A stretch of DNA of 64,000 nucleotides from Trabulsiella odontotermitis (GTDB lineage: Bacteria; Pseudomonadota; Gammaproteobacteria; Enterobacterales; Enterobacteriaceae), in the NCBI RefSeq assembly GCF_030053895.1, contig NZ_CP125781.1, positions 3,162,001 to 3,226,000 on the forward strand, given 5' to 3'. Every line of letters begins with the position of its first letter. The stretch's first letter is position 1. Shown here piece by piece: positions 42,601-51,923 of this stretch. Under the pieces are notes generated by a model. That model was not told the origin of the DNA, did not search any database, and saw only the letters and a list, made by a program, of their open reading frames with translations. The position numbers and the translations under genes were made by a program.

Positions 42601-43398
42601 ATGCAACGAGATTTCAGCAACAAAACGGTTGTGATCACCGGCGCATGTCGGGGGATTGGCGCAGGCATTGCGGAGCGTTTCGCCCGTGACGGCGCCCGGC
42701 TGGTGATGGTATCGAACGCGGAGCGCGTGCATGAAACCGCCGAACAGATACGCCAGCGCTATCAGGCCGATATCCTCTCCCTGCAGGTGGATGTCACCGA
42801 TGAGGCACAGGTTCGCGCACTGTACGAACAGGCGGCGGCACGTTTCGGCACCATTGATGTCTCCATCCAGAACGCCGGGGTGATCACCATTGATTATTTC
42901 GACCATATGCCGAAAGCCGATTTCGAAAAAGTGCTGGCAGTGAACACGACCGGCGTCTGGTTGTGCTGCCGTGAAGCGGCGAAATATATGGTGAAACAAA
43001 ACCACGGCTGCCTGATTAACACCTCATCCGGTCAGGGTCGCCAAGGGTTCATCTACACGCCGCATTACGCCGCCAGCAAGATGGGGGTGATCGGCATCAC
43101 CCAGAGCCTCGCCCATGAACTGGCGCCGTGGAATATCACCGTTAACGCCTTTTGCCCGGGCATTATCGAAAGCGAAATGTGGGAATACAACGACCGCGTC
43201 TGGGGGCAGATCCTCAGCAGCGACAAAAAACGTTACGGCAAAGGCGAGTTGATGGCGGAATGGGTGGAAGGTATTCCGCTGAAACGCGCCGGGCAACCGG
43301 CTGACGTGGCCGGACTGGTGGCGTTCCTCGCCTCTGACGATGCGCGTTATATCACCGGCCAGACGATCAACGTCGATGGCGGCCTGATCATGTCCTGA
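42601..43398 (+). CDS. Short-chain dehydrogenase/reductase, first of pair
   Basis: The 265-residue enzyme is a classical SDR: TGACRGIG (13-20) binds the nucleotide, NNAG-equivalent QNAG at 90-93, catalytic Ser near 142-143, Tyr156 and Lys160 in YAASK. There is no acidic residue right after the second strand (VMVSNAERV), so cofactor preference is unclear. It probably oxidises a hydroxyl of the imported sugar or polyol. AAGGAGA precedes the ATG at 42601; the frame is open ten codons upstream. It sits between the importer and the second SDR in one run. Confidence 0.85.
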   Translation: MQRDFSNKTVVITGACRGIGAGIAERFARDGARLVMVSNAERVHETAEQIRQRYQADILSLQVDVTDEAQVRALYEQAAARFGTIDVSIQNAGVITIDYFDHMPKADFEKVLAVNTTGVWLCCREAAKYMVKQNHGCLINTSSGQGRQGFIYTPHYAASKMGVIGITQSLAHELAPWNITVNAFCPGIIESEMWEYNDRVWGQILSSDKKRYGKGELMAEWVEGIPLKRAGQPADVAGLVAFLASDDARYITGQTINVDGGLIMS

Positions 43399-43411
43399 GG
43401 GAGACAGCACC

Positions 43412-44197
43412 ATGATAGCGAAAGATTTTGCCCAACAACTGTTCTCCCTCAAAGGCCGCGTCGCGTTCGTGACGGGCGCAGGCAGCGGTATCGGGCAGAC
43501 CATCGCCTGGGGTTTTGCCAGCGCCGGCGCGCAAGTGGTCTGTTTTGATTTGCGTGATGACGGCGGTCTTGCCGACACCGTTAAACATATCGAGGCCATC
43601 GGTGGCGAAGCCTGCCTGTTTACCGGCGATGTACGCAAACTCAGCGATCTGCGCGAGGCGGTCAAACTGACGAAACAGCAGTACGGGCGTCTTGATGTGG
43701 CGGTCAACGCCGCGGGGATCGCCAACGCCAACCCGGCGCTGGAAATGGATGCCGAGCAGTGGCAGCGGGTGATTGATATCAACCTCACCGGTGTGTGGAA
43801 CTCCTGCAAAGCGGAAGCCGAACTGATGCTGGAGTCCGGCGGCGGGTCGATTATCAACATCGCCTCGATGTCCGGGGTGATCGTCAACCGGGGTCTTGAG
43901 CAGGCGCACTATAATTGCTCGAAAGCGGGCGTTATTCACCTGAGCAAAAGTCTGGCGATGGAATGGGTGGATAAGAATATCCGCGTCAATAGCATCAGCC
44001 CGGGCTACACCGCCACGCCGATGAACACGCGCCCGGAGATGGTGCATCAGACGAAGGCGTTTGAAAGCCAGACGCCGATGCAGCGCATGGCGTCGGTTCA
44101 CGAAATGGCAGGCCCCGCCATCTTCCTTGCCAGCGATGCCGCGTCGTTCTGTACTGGCGTGGATCTGCTGGTCGACGGCGGTTTTGCCTGCTGGTAA
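43412..44197 (+). CDS. Short-chain dehydrogenase/reductase, second of pair
   Basis: The 261-residue enzyme is a classical SDR with TGAGSGIG (21-28), Asp46 after the second strand (CFDLRDD) which favours NAD, NAAG (99-102), Ser near 152-154, Tyr167 and Lys171 in YNCSK. It resembles sugar-alcohol dehydrogenases such as those making xylulose or other ketoses, so oxidation of a polyol to a ketose for the neighbouring kinase is a fair guess. It ends the rightward carbohydrate run. Its stop codon is directly adjacent to the convergent betT stop with no spacer. Confidence 0.86.
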   Translation: MIAKDFAQQLFSLKGRVAFVTGAGSGIGQTIAWGFASAGAQVVCFDLRDDGGLADTVKHIEAIGGEACLFTGDVRKLSDLREAVKLTKQQYGRLDVAVNAAGIANANPALEMDAEQWQRVIDINLTGVWNSCKAEAELMLESGGGSIINIASMSGVIVNRGLEQAHYNCSKAGVIHLSKSLAMEWVDKNIRVNSISPGYTATPMNTRPEMVHQTKAFESQTPMQRMASVHEMAGPAIFLASDAASFCTGVDLLVDGGFACW

Positions 44198-46231
44198 TCA
44201 CAGGCCGGGGAACATTACGCTGTTTCCCGGCGCTTCTCGATGCAGATGGATAAAGTTCAGGTGACGCTCGTACTGGTCCAGAATGTCAGTGATCACCTGT
44301 TCTTTGCTGTAGTCCATCAGGTCGTTGCCCTGACTCCCCTCCAGTAAGAAGGTTTCCAGCCGGTAATAGGTCGATTTCCCGCTGCGGGCGCGGTAGGTAA
44401 AGCCCGGCACTGAGTAGAGCTGCGGCCACACCTGGTAGATAAAGTTCTGCTCATCGCCCATATGCACCAGCAATTCCAGGTGACCCAGCATATCGCCCTC
44501 TTCCGGCGGCAGGCTTTTCAGCTCAACGTACGCGCCACGTACCCGTAGCTCCTGCGCCACTTCTTCCATTGCCGGGTAGCATACTGTCTCCATCATCTGT
44601 TTGGTGTAACGCGTGCCCGGGTAGTTCATCAGGCGCGACAGCCGTTTTTTCCAGCTCAGCCGATCCTGGACACCGAGCGGTCGCGGCGCGGTATCACGGC
44701 TGGCGCTGACGCGGCGATAGTCTTCCACTTTCAGTGACTTATACAGTCCGGCCATCACGAAGAAAATCACAAAACTGAACGGCAGCCCCATGATCACCGT
44801 GGCGTTCTGCAAGGCGGAGATCCCGTTGGTCATCAGCATGCCGAGCGTCAGCAAACCAATCACCACCGACCAGAACATACGCAGCCAGTTGGGCGCATCG
44901 CTGTTGATATCCTTCAGTTTTGAGGTGAAGTTCCCCAGCACCAGTGCGCCGGAATCCGCCGAGGTGACGTAAAACAGCAACCCGGTGATGGTCGCCACCG
45001 AGGCGCTAAAAGTAAACGCCGGATACTGCGCCAGCAGGCTGTAGAAACCGCGCTCAGGGTGAGCAATCGCCTCCTGCGCAAAGCCCGCGTCGCCGTGAAT
45101 AATTTCGTACAGCGCGCTGTTACCGAACACAGACAACCACAGCAGGGTAAAAGTGAACGGAATGATCAGCGTTCCCAGCACGAACTGGCGGATAGTGCGC
45201 CCGCGGGAAATACGTGCCAGGAACAGACCGACAAACGGCGACCATGCCACCCACCAGGCCCAGAAAAAGAGCGTCCAGCTGTTCATCCATTCGACCGGGC
45301 GATCGAAGGCGAAGCTGTTCAGCGTCATGCCCATAAAGCGGTTAACGTAATCGCCGACATTCAGCACCAGCGCGTTAAGCAGGAATTCGGTATCCCCCAT
45401 GAACAGGATAAACAGGATCAGCCCCAACGCCAGCACCACGTTCAGCTCTGACAGCACGCGAATGCCCTTATCGACGCCCGAAGTCACCGAAATAGTGGCG
45501 ATGATCACCGACAGCACGATCAGCGCCGTTTTTGCCGCCATTGAATCCGGAATATCAAACAGTACGCTCAGGCCATAGTTAAGCTGCACCACGCCGATGC
45601 CGAGGGTGGTGGCAATCCCGAAGATAGTGCCGATCACCGCCGCGATATCGACGGTATGCCCAATCGGGCCGTTGATCTTCTTACCGAAGATGGGATAGAG
45701 CGCCGAGCGGATGGTCAGCGGCAGGTTATAACGGTAGCTGAAGTAGCCGAGCGCCATGCCCATCAGCGCGTACATCGACCAGCCGGTCAGTCCGTAATGG
45801 AACAACGTCCAGACCATCGCCTGACGCGCGGCTTCCATCGTCTGCCCCTGCCCTTCCGGCGGTAGCATATACTGGGTCACCGGCTCGGCAACGGAGAAGA
45901 ACATCAGGTCGATGCCGATCCCGGCGGCAAACAGCATCGCCGCCCAGCTCAGCACGCTGAACTCCGGTTTCGACTGCTCCGGCCCCAGTTTCACCGAACC
46001 AAAGCGCGAGCAGGCGATACACACCACAAAAACGATATACAGCGTTGCCGCCAGCAGGTAATACCAGCCGAAGGTTTTTGACACCCAGTTCAGCGTCCGG
46101 CCAATCAATGCCGCCGAAAAATCACTGAAGAAGATAGTCATCAGGGAAAACAACAAAATCAGTCCGGCGGAGGTGTAGAAAACCACCGGATTGATTTTGT
46201 CCTTTTCTCTGGGTTGCGGAAGATCTGTCAT
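44198..46231 (-). CDS. betT: High-affinity choline transporter BetT
   Basis: The 677-residue inner-membrane protein is of the BCCT family: 12 hydrophobic segments, the conserved MFAAGIGIDLMFFSVAEPVTQY block (E. coli-like aspartate variant) and the tryptophan-rich WTLFFWAWWVAWSPFVGLFLARISRGRT region, followed by a long cytoplasmic C-terminal domain of about 180 residues that is characteristic of osmosensitive BetT. Length equals E. coli BetT. It imports choline by proton symport and is divergent from betIBA across a BetI operator. Confidence 0.95.
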   Translation of the reverse strand: MTDLPQPREKDKINPVVFYTSAGLILLFSLMTIFFSDFSAALIGRTLNWVSKTFGWYYLLAATLYIVFVVCIACSRFGSVKLGPEQSKPEFSVLSWAAMLFAAGIGIDLMFFSVAEPVTQYMLPPEGQGQTMEAARQAMVWTLFHYGLTGWSMYALMGMALGYFSYRYNLPLTIRSALYPIFGKKINGPIGHTVDIAAVIGTIFGIATTLGIGVVQLNYGLSVLFDIPDSMAAKTALIVLSVIIATISVTSGVDKGIRVLSELNVVLALGLILFILFMGDTEFLLNALVLNVGDYVNRFMGMTLNSFAFDRPVEWMNSWTLFFWAWWVAWSPFVGLFLARISRGRTIRQFVLGTLIIPFTFTLLWLSVFGNSALYEIIHGDAGFAQEAIAHPERGFYSLLAQYPAFTFSASVATITGLLFYVTSADSGALVLGNFTSKLKDINSDAPNWLRMFWSVVIGLLTLGMLMTNGISALQNATVIMGLPFSFVIFFVMAGLYKSLKVEDYRRVSASRDTAPRPLGVQDRLSWKKRLSRLMNYPGTRYTKQMMETVCYPAMEEVAQELRVRGAYVELKSLPPEEGDMLGHLELLVHMGDEQNFIYQVWPQLYSVPGFTYRARSGKSTYYRLETFLLEGSQGNDLMDYSKEQVITDILDQYERHLNFIHLHREAPGNSVMFPGL

Positions 46232-46296
46232 CCCATAACCTCACTCTTTTTGTAACTATTTAAAATCAAATCGGCAACAATTAAGACACATTTTAT

Positions 46297-46310
46297 ATTG
46301 AACGTCCAAT
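46297..46310. promoter_or_regulatory. BetI operator in the betT-betI intergenic region
   Basis: ATTGAACGTCCAAT is a near-perfect palindrome of the ATTGA/TCAAT type described for BetI sites. It lies in the divergent betT-betI promoter region; choline would relieve repression. Confidence 0.65.
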
Positions 46311-46359
46311 CAAAAACCGCTTTAATGGATAACCTGAGCTGATGAATGGAGGGCGAGAA

Positions 46360-46953
46360 ATGCCCAAACTGGGGATGCAACCGATACGACGCCGACAGCT
46401 GATCGACGCCACGCTTGAGGCCATTAACGAAGTGGGAATGCACGATGCGACCATCGCGCAGATCGCCCGCCGGGCGGGTGTATCGACCGGGATCATCAGC
46501 CATTATTTTCAGGATAAAAACGGTCTGCTGGAAGCCACCATGCGCGACATCACCAGCCAGTTGCGCGATGCGGTATTACGCCGTTTACGGGCGTTACCTG
46601 GCGCGTCGGCGGAGCGGCGGCTACAGGCGATTGTCGAGGGCAACTTTGACGACAGCCAGATAAGCCCGGCGGCAATGAAAGCCTGGCTGGCGTTCTGGGC
46701 CAGCAGCCTGCATCAGCCGATGCTCTGGCGGCTGCAACAGGTCAGCAGTCGTCGCCTGCTCTCCGGCATCGTTTACGAATTCAGACGCGAGCTGCCGCGC
46801 GACCAGGCGCAACAGGCCGGGCACGGTCTGGCGGCGCTGATCGACGGACTCTGGCTGCACGCCGCGCTCAGCGGTAAGCCGTTCGAACAGGAGCGCGCCC
46901 GAACCCTGACCCATCATTTCATCAGCCAGCATTTACCACCGGCTACTGACTAA
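46360..46953 (+). CDS. betI: Choline-responsive repressor BetI
   Basis: The 197-residue TetR-family repressor has an N-terminal helix-turn-helix (TIAQIARRAGVSTGIISHYFQDKNGLLEA, residues about 30-58) and a ligand-binding C-terminal domain. It matches E. coli BetI and controls betT and betIBA in response to choline. The start at 46360 gives the E. coli-like MPKLGMQ; the frame opens six codons earlier. betB follows by 10 bases. Confidence 0.95.
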   Translation: MPKLGMQPIRRRQLIDATLEAINEVGMHDATIAQIARRAGVSTGIISHYFQDKNGLLEATMRDITSQLRDAVLRRLRALPGASAERRLQAIVEGNFDDSQISPAAMKAWLAFWASSLHQPMLWRLQQVSSRRLLSGIVYEFRRELPRDQAQQAGHGLAALIDGLWLHAALSGKPFEQERARTLTHHFISQHLPPATD

Positions 46954-46963
46954 CGGAGGAACC

Positions 46964-48436
46964 ATGTCCCGACTGGCCGAACAACAGCTTTATATTCATG
47001 GCGGTTATACAAATGCCACCAGCGGCAATCATTTCGAAACCCTTAACCCGGCGAATGGCGAGGTGCTGGCGACCGTCCAGGCCGCCGGGCGCGATGATGT
47101 TGACCGCGCAGTGAAAAGCGCGCAACAGGGGCAAAAAATCTGGGCGGCGATGACCGCTATGGAACGCTCACGCATTCTGCGCCGGGCGGTCGATATTCTG
47201 CGCGATCGCAATGACGAATTAGCGAAGCTGGAAACCCTCGACACCGGCAAGCCTTTCTCCGAAACCTCGACAGTGGATATCGTTACCGGCGCGGATGTGC
47301 TGGAGTATTATGCGGGGCTCATTCCGGCGCTGGAAGGCCGGCAGATCCCGCTGCGCGACACCTCGTTCGTCTACACCCGCCGCGAGCCGCTCGGTGTCGT
47401 TGCGGGCATCGGCGCATGGAACTACCCGATTCAGATTGCGCTGTGGAAATCCGCCCCCGCACTCGCCGCAGGCAACGCGATGATCTTCAAACCGAGCGAA
47501 GTGACGCCACTGACCGCGCTGAAACTGGCGGAAATCTACAGTGAAGCGGGTCTGCCGGATGGCGTGTTTAACGTGCTGCCGGGCGTCGGCGCGGAGACCG
47601 GGCAGTATCTGACAGAACATCCTGGCATTGCCAAAGTGTCGTTTACCGGCGGTGTCGCCAGCGGCAAAAAAGTGATGGCCAACGCGGCGGCCTCGTCACT
47701 GAAAGCGGTCACTATGGAGCTGGGCGGCAAATCGCCGCTGATCATTTTTGACGATGCCGATCTGAGTCTCGCGGCGGACATCGCCATGATGGCGAACTTC
47801 TTCAGCTCCGGTCAGGTGTGTACCAACGGCACGCGGGTGTTCGTGCCTGCCACGCTGAAAGCGGAATTTGAATCGCGCATTCTGGAACGCGTAAAACGCA
47901 TCCGCGCAGGCGATTTGTTCGACAGCGCGACCAATTTCGGCCCACTGGTGAGCTTCCCGCATCGCGACAACGTGTTGCGCTACATGGACGCGGGCCGCCG
48001 GGAAGGCGCTACTCTGCTGTGTGGCGGCGACGCACTCAGAGGCGACGACTTTGACAACGGCGCGTGGGTTGCCCCCACCGTATTCACCGATTGCCGCGAC
48101 GACATGACCATCGTACGCGAAGAGATCTTTGGCCCGGTGATGTCCATCCTGACGTATGACAGCGAAGAAGAGGTGATTCGCCGCGCCAACCAGACCGATT
48201 ATGGTCTGGCGGCTGGCGTCGTCACCGCCGATCTCAACCGCGCGCATCGCGTTATTCATCAACTGGAAGCAGGGATCTGCTGGATCAATACCTGGGGCGA
48301 ATCCCCGGCGGAAATGCCCGTCGGTGGGTACAAACACTCCGGCATTGGTCGCGAAAACGGCATGATGACGCTGGAAAGCTATACACAAGTGAAATCCATC
48401 CAGGTCGAGATGGCGAAATTTCAGTCCATTTTTTAA
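46964..48436 (+). CDS. betB: Betaine aldehyde dehydrogenase BetB
   Basis: The 490-residue NAD(P)-dependent aldehyde dehydrogenase oxidises betaine aldehyde to glycine betaine. Catalytic Glu is in MELGGKSP (near 252) and catalytic Cys in SSGQVCTNGTR (near 286). Length equals E. coli BetB. It lies 10 bases after betI and 12 before betA. The product is an osmoprotectant, so the operon is for osmotic adaptation from choline. Confidence 0.96.
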   Translation: MSRLAEQQLYIHGGYTNATSGNHFETLNPANGEVLATVQAAGRDDVDRAVKSAQQGQKIWAAMTAMERSRILRRAVDILRDRNDELAKLETLDTGKPFSETSTVDIVTGADVLEYYAGLIPALEGRQIPLRDTSFVYTRREPLGVVAGIGAWNYPIQIALWKSAPALAAGNAMIFKPSEVTPLTALKLAEIYSEAGLPDGVFNVLPGVGAETGQYLTEHPGIAKVSFTGGVASGKKVMANAAASSLKAVTMELGGKSPLIIFDDADLSLAADIAMMANFFSSGQVCTNGTRVFVPATLKAEFESRILERVKRIRAGDLFDSATNFGPLVSFPHRDNVLRYMDAGRREGATLLCGGDALRGDDFDNGAWVAPTVFTDCRDDMTIVREEIFGPVMSILTYDSEEEVIRRANQTDYGLAAGVVTADLNRAHRVIHQLEAGICWINTWGESPAEMPVGGYKHSGIGRENGMMTLESYTQVKSIQVEMAKFQSIF

Positions 48437-48448
48437 CCCGGAGGTGCA

Positions 48449-50113
48449 ATGCAATTTGACTACATCATTATTGGTGCCGGTTCTGCCGGCAACGTACTGG
48501 CAACACGACTGACGGAAGACGCGGAGACCACCGTTCTGCTGCTGGAAGCAGGCGGCCCCGATTACCGTTTTGATTTTCGTACCCAGATGCCCGCGGCGCT
48601 GGCCTTCCCGTTACAGGGGAAACGCTATAACTGGGCCTATGAGACCGAGCCTGAACCGCATATGAACAACCGCCGGATGGAGTGCGGACGCGGCAAAGGG
48701 CTTGGTGGTTCCTCACTCATCAACGGCATGTGTTACATCCGCGGCAACGCCATGGATCTCGACAACTGGGCCGATGCGCCGGGTCTTGAACACTGGAGCT
48801 ATCTCCATTGCCTGCCCTACTACCGCAAAGCGGAATCCCGCGATATCGGCGCCAACGACTACCACGGCGGCGACGGCCCGGTGAGCGTCACCACGGCGAA
48901 AGAGAACAACAATCCGCTGTTCCATGCGATGGTCGAGGCGGGTGTGCAGGCGGGCTATCCGCGCACCGATGATCTCAACGGCTATCAACAGGAAGGATTT
49001 GGTCCGATGGACAGAACCGTGACGCCGCAGGGGCGTCGCGCCAGTACCGCCCGCGGGTATCTGGATCAGGCGAAAGCCAGACCGAATCTGACCATCAGAA
49101 CCCATGCGCTGACCGACCATATCCTTTTTGACGGCAAACGCGCGGTGGGTGTGGAGTGGCTGGAAGGCGACAGCACGGTGCCTGCGAAAGCGACGGCGCG
49201 CAAAGAAGTATTGCTGTGCGCGGGTGCCATCGCCTCGCCACAGATCCTGCAACGCTCCGGCGTGGGCAGCGCTGCCTTACTGAAAGAACACGAGATCCCG
49301 CTGGTGCACGATTTGCCCGGCGTCGGCGAAAACCTTCAGGATCACCTGGAGATGTATTTGCAGTACGAGTGCAAAGAGCCGGTATCGCTCTACCCGGCGC
49401 TGCAGTGGTGGAACCAGCCGAAGATTGGCGCGGAATGGCTGTTTAACGGCACCGGCGTCGGCGCCAGCAACCAGTTTGAAGCGGGCGGTTTTATCCGCAG
49501 CCGTAATGAATTTAGCTGGCCGAACATTCAATATCATTTCCTGCCCGTTGCCATTAACTACAACGGCTCCAATGCAGTAAAAGAGCACGGTTTCCAGTGC
49601 CACGTCGGCTCCATGCGCTCGCCGAGTCGCGGCCATGTACGGCTGAAATCACGCGATCCGCGCGAGCATCCGGCGATTCTGTTTAACTACATGTCCTGCG
49701 AGCAGGACTGGCAGGAGTTCCGCGACGCTATCCGCATTACCCGCGAAATCATGCACCAGCCCGCGCTGGATAAATACCGCGGTCGGGAAATCAGCCCAGG
49801 TATCGACTGCCAGACCGACGAACAACTTGATGCGTTCGTGCGTAACCACGCTGAAACCGCCTTTCACCCGTGCGGCACCTGCAAAATGGGTTATGACGAG
49901 ATGGCGGTGGTCGACGGCGAAGGTCGCGTGCATGGTCTGGAAGGCCTGCGGGTGGTGGATGCGTCGATCATGCCGCAAATCATTACCGGCAACCTGAACG
50001 CCACCACCATCATGATTGGCGAGAAAATCGCCGATGCCATTCGCCAGCAAACGCCACTGCCGAAAAGCAACGCCCCTTACTATGTTGCCGGTAACGACCC
50101 GGTCCGCCGGTAA
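48449..50113 (+). CDS. betA: Choline dehydrogenase BetA
   Basis: The 554-residue GMC-family flavoprotein oxidises choline to betaine aldehyde (and can continue to betaine) at the membrane. FAD-binding GAGSAGNVLATRL is near residues 8-20, the GMC signature GKGLGGSSLINGMCYIRGNA near 82-101, and the catalytic-histidine region FHPCGTCKMG near 472. Length is close to E. coli BetA (556). CGGAGG precedes the start. A terminator follows. Confidence 0.96.
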   Translation: MQFDYIIIGAGSAGNVLATRLTEDAETTVLLLEAGGPDYRFDFRTQMPAALAFPLQGKRYNWAYETEPEPHMNNRRMECGRGKGLGGSSLINGMCYIRGNAMDLDNWADAPGLEHWSYLHCLPYYRKAESRDIGANDYHGGDGPVSVTTAKENNNPLFHAMVEAGVQAGYPRTDDLNGYQQEGFGPMDRTVTPQGRRASTARGYLDQAKARPNLTIRTHALTDHILFDGKRAVGVEWLEGDSTVPAKATARKEVLLCAGAIASPQILQRSGVGSAALLKEHEIPLVHDLPGVGENLQDHLEMYLQYECKEPVSLYPALQWWNQPKIGAEWLFNGTGVGASNQFEAGGFIRSRNEFSWPNIQYHFLPVAINYNGSNAVKEHGFQCHVGSMRSPSRGHVRLKSRDPREHPAILFNYMSCEQDWQEFRDAIRITREIMHQPALDKYRGREISPGIDCQTDEQLDAFVRNHAETAFHPCGTCKMGYDEMAVVDGEGRVHGLEGLRVVDASIMPQIITGNLNATTIMIGEKIADAIRQQTPLPKSNAPYYVAGNDPVRR

Positions 50114-50126
50114 TCCCGCCCCTTTC

Positions 50127-50155
50127 ATTAGCCCGCACCACGGGCTAATGCTTTT
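50127..50155 (+). terminator. Terminator after betIBA
   Basis: ATTAGCCCG and CGGGCTAAT form a perfect 9-bp stem with a CACCA loop, followed by GCTTTT. Confidence 0.8.
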
Positions 50156-50279
50156 CCGTTCCTGACTATACTTTTATCGAATAAATTATTCTGAATTATG
50201 ACTTTACGGAATTTTCATGGCGTCCTAACGTAGCGGAGCATAATAATCAGACAATATTCATTTTTTTCAGGGGTTGCTC

Positions 50280-51848
50280 ATGACTAAGAAACTGTTGCCG
50301 TTAGTAATACTGGCTGCGCTGTCAGCCTCCGCCTGGGCCGCTACACCGCCCACCACGCTGGTCGTTGCTCAGGGGCTCGACGATATCGTCAGCCTGGATC
50401 CGGCCGAAGCCAACGAGTTGTCGAGTATTCAGACCGTCCCGAGTCTTTATCAGCGGCTGGTGCAGCCGGATCGCGATAACCCGGAAAAAATCACCCCGAT
50501 CCTCGCCGAAAGCTGGCAGGCTGATCCCGCCGCCAAAACCCTGACCGTGACGCTGAAAAGCGATGCGAAATTCGCCTCCGGCAACCCGTTGCGCCCGGAA
50601 GACGTGATTTTCTCGTATACCCGCGCGGTGAAACTGAACAAGTCTCCGGCATTCATTCTTAACGTGCTTGGCTGGGAAGCGGACAACATCGACAGCCAGT
50701 TGAAGAAAATCGATGACCATACGCTGCAACTGCACTGGACGGCGGACGTCAGCCCGGCGGTGGCGCTGAACATTCTCTCCACGCCGATTGCCTCCATCGT
50801 TGATGAAAAACTGGTGGCCGCTAACGTGAAGGGCGACGACTTCGGCAACACCTGGCTGAAAATGCACTCCGCTGGCAGCGGCGCGTTTAAAATGCGTGTC
50901 TATCAGCCGCATCAGGCCATCGTGCTGGATGCCAACGCCAGCTCGCCAGGCGGTGCGCCGAAACTGAAAAACATCATCATTAAAAACGTGCCGGACCCGG
51001 CCTCCCGCCGTCTGTTGATCCAGCAAGGTGATGCTGACGTGGCGCGCGATCTCGGCGCCGATCAGATTGCCGCGTTGCAGGGCAAAGCGGGTATTCAGGT
51101 GCTGAGCATTCCTTCTGCCGAGCAAAACTACGTGGCGTTTAATACCGCCAACAGCGCCAACCCGTTGCTGAAAAACCCGGCATTCTGGGAAGCGGCGCGC
51201 TGGCTGGTGGATTACGACGGTATTACCAAAAATCTGCTGAAAGGTCAGTATTTCGTTCATCAGAGCTTCCTGCCAGTGGGACTGCCGGGGGCGCTTGAGG
51301 ACAACCCGTTCAAATTCGATCCGGCAAAAGCGAAAGCGATTCTGGAAAAAGCCGGCATTAAAGATGCGCACTTCACGCTGGATGTGGAAAACAAACCGCC
51401 GTTTATCACCATCGCACAGTCGATGCAGGCGAGCTTTGCGCAGGGCGGCGTGAAAGTGGACTTACTGCCCGCGGCCGGTAGTCAGGTGTACGCCCGCGTA
51501 CGCGCGAAACAGCATCAGGCAGCAGTTCGTCTGTGGATCCCCGATTACTTTGACGCTCACTCCAACGCCAGCGCTTTCGCCTGGAATGACGGGAAATCCA
51601 GTACCGTGGCGGGCCTCAACGGGTGGGAGATTCCGGATCTGAACAAGCAAACGCTGGCCGCCGTAGCGGAACCTGATCCGGCAAAACGTCTCGACCTGTA
51701 CAAGAACATGCAGGAAGAATTGCAGCGCAGCTCGCCGTATGTGTTCATCGACCAGGGCAAAACCCAGATCGTGGTGCGTGATAACGTGAAGGGGTATCAG
51801 CAGGGTCTGAATGCCGATATGGTGTGGTACGATAAAGTGACCAAATAA
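50280..51848 (+). CDS. Peptide/nickel-type ABC substrate-binding protein (family 5)
   Basis: The 522-residue protein has a Sec signal peptide (residues 1-20, ending ASAWA before ATPPTT; no lipobox) and the family 5 solute-binding fold: LDPAEANELSSIQTVPSLYQRLV near the N-terminus, ILAESWQADPAAKTLTVTLKSDAKFASGNPLRPEDVIFSYTRAV, and YVAFNTANSANPLLKNPAFWEAARWLVDYDGI. It is of DppA/OppA type, but the ligand is unknown. I choose the ATG at 50280 (AGGGG upstream); the frame starts two codons earlier at a TTG. It opens a five-gene importer operon not present at this place in E. coli. Confidence 0.88.
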   Translation: MTKKLLPLVILAALSASAWAATPPTTLVVAQGLDDIVSLDPAEANELSSIQTVPSLYQRLVQPDRDNPEKITPILAESWQADPAAKTLTVTLKSDAKFASGNPLRPEDVIFSYTRAVKLNKSPAFILNVLGWEADNIDSQLKKIDDHTLQLHWTADVSPAVALNILSTPIASIVDEKLVAANVKGDDFGNTWLKMHSAGSGAFKMRVYQPHQAIVLDANASSPGGAPKLKNIIIKNVPDPASRRLLIQQGDADVARDLGADQIAALQGKAGIQVLSIPSAEQNYVAFNTANSANPLLKNPAFWEAARWLVDYDGITKNLLKGQYFVHQSFLPVGLPGALEDNPFKFDPAKAKAILEKAGIKDAHFTLDVENKPPFITIAQSMQASFAQGGVKVDLLPAAGSQVYARVRAKQHQAAVRLWIPDYFDAHSNASAFAWNDGKSSTVAGLNGWEIPDLNKQTLAAVAEPDPAKRLDLYKNMQEELQRSSPYVFIDQGKTQIVVRDNVKGYQQGLNADMVWYDKVTK

Positions 51849-51860
51849 TTCGCCCTCAGT

Positions 51861-51888
51861 GCCGGGTGGCGGCTGCGCCTTACCCGGC
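51861..51888. repeat. REP element inside the peptide ABC operon
   Basis: GCCGGGT and ACCCGGC enclose a 28-base REP (PU)-like sequence, nearly the reverse complement of the 20738-20765 copy. Placed just after the binding-protein gene, it probably stabilises that part of the message. Confidence 0.8.
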
Positions 51889-51923
51889 CTGGAACACAGT
51901 GCGAGCCCGATAAAGAGCGTTTC

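Noticed and set aside
50322..51371. 349-codon open frame antisense to the peptide-binding-protein gene
   Set aside because: Fully contained in a convincing gene with signal peptide and operon context.
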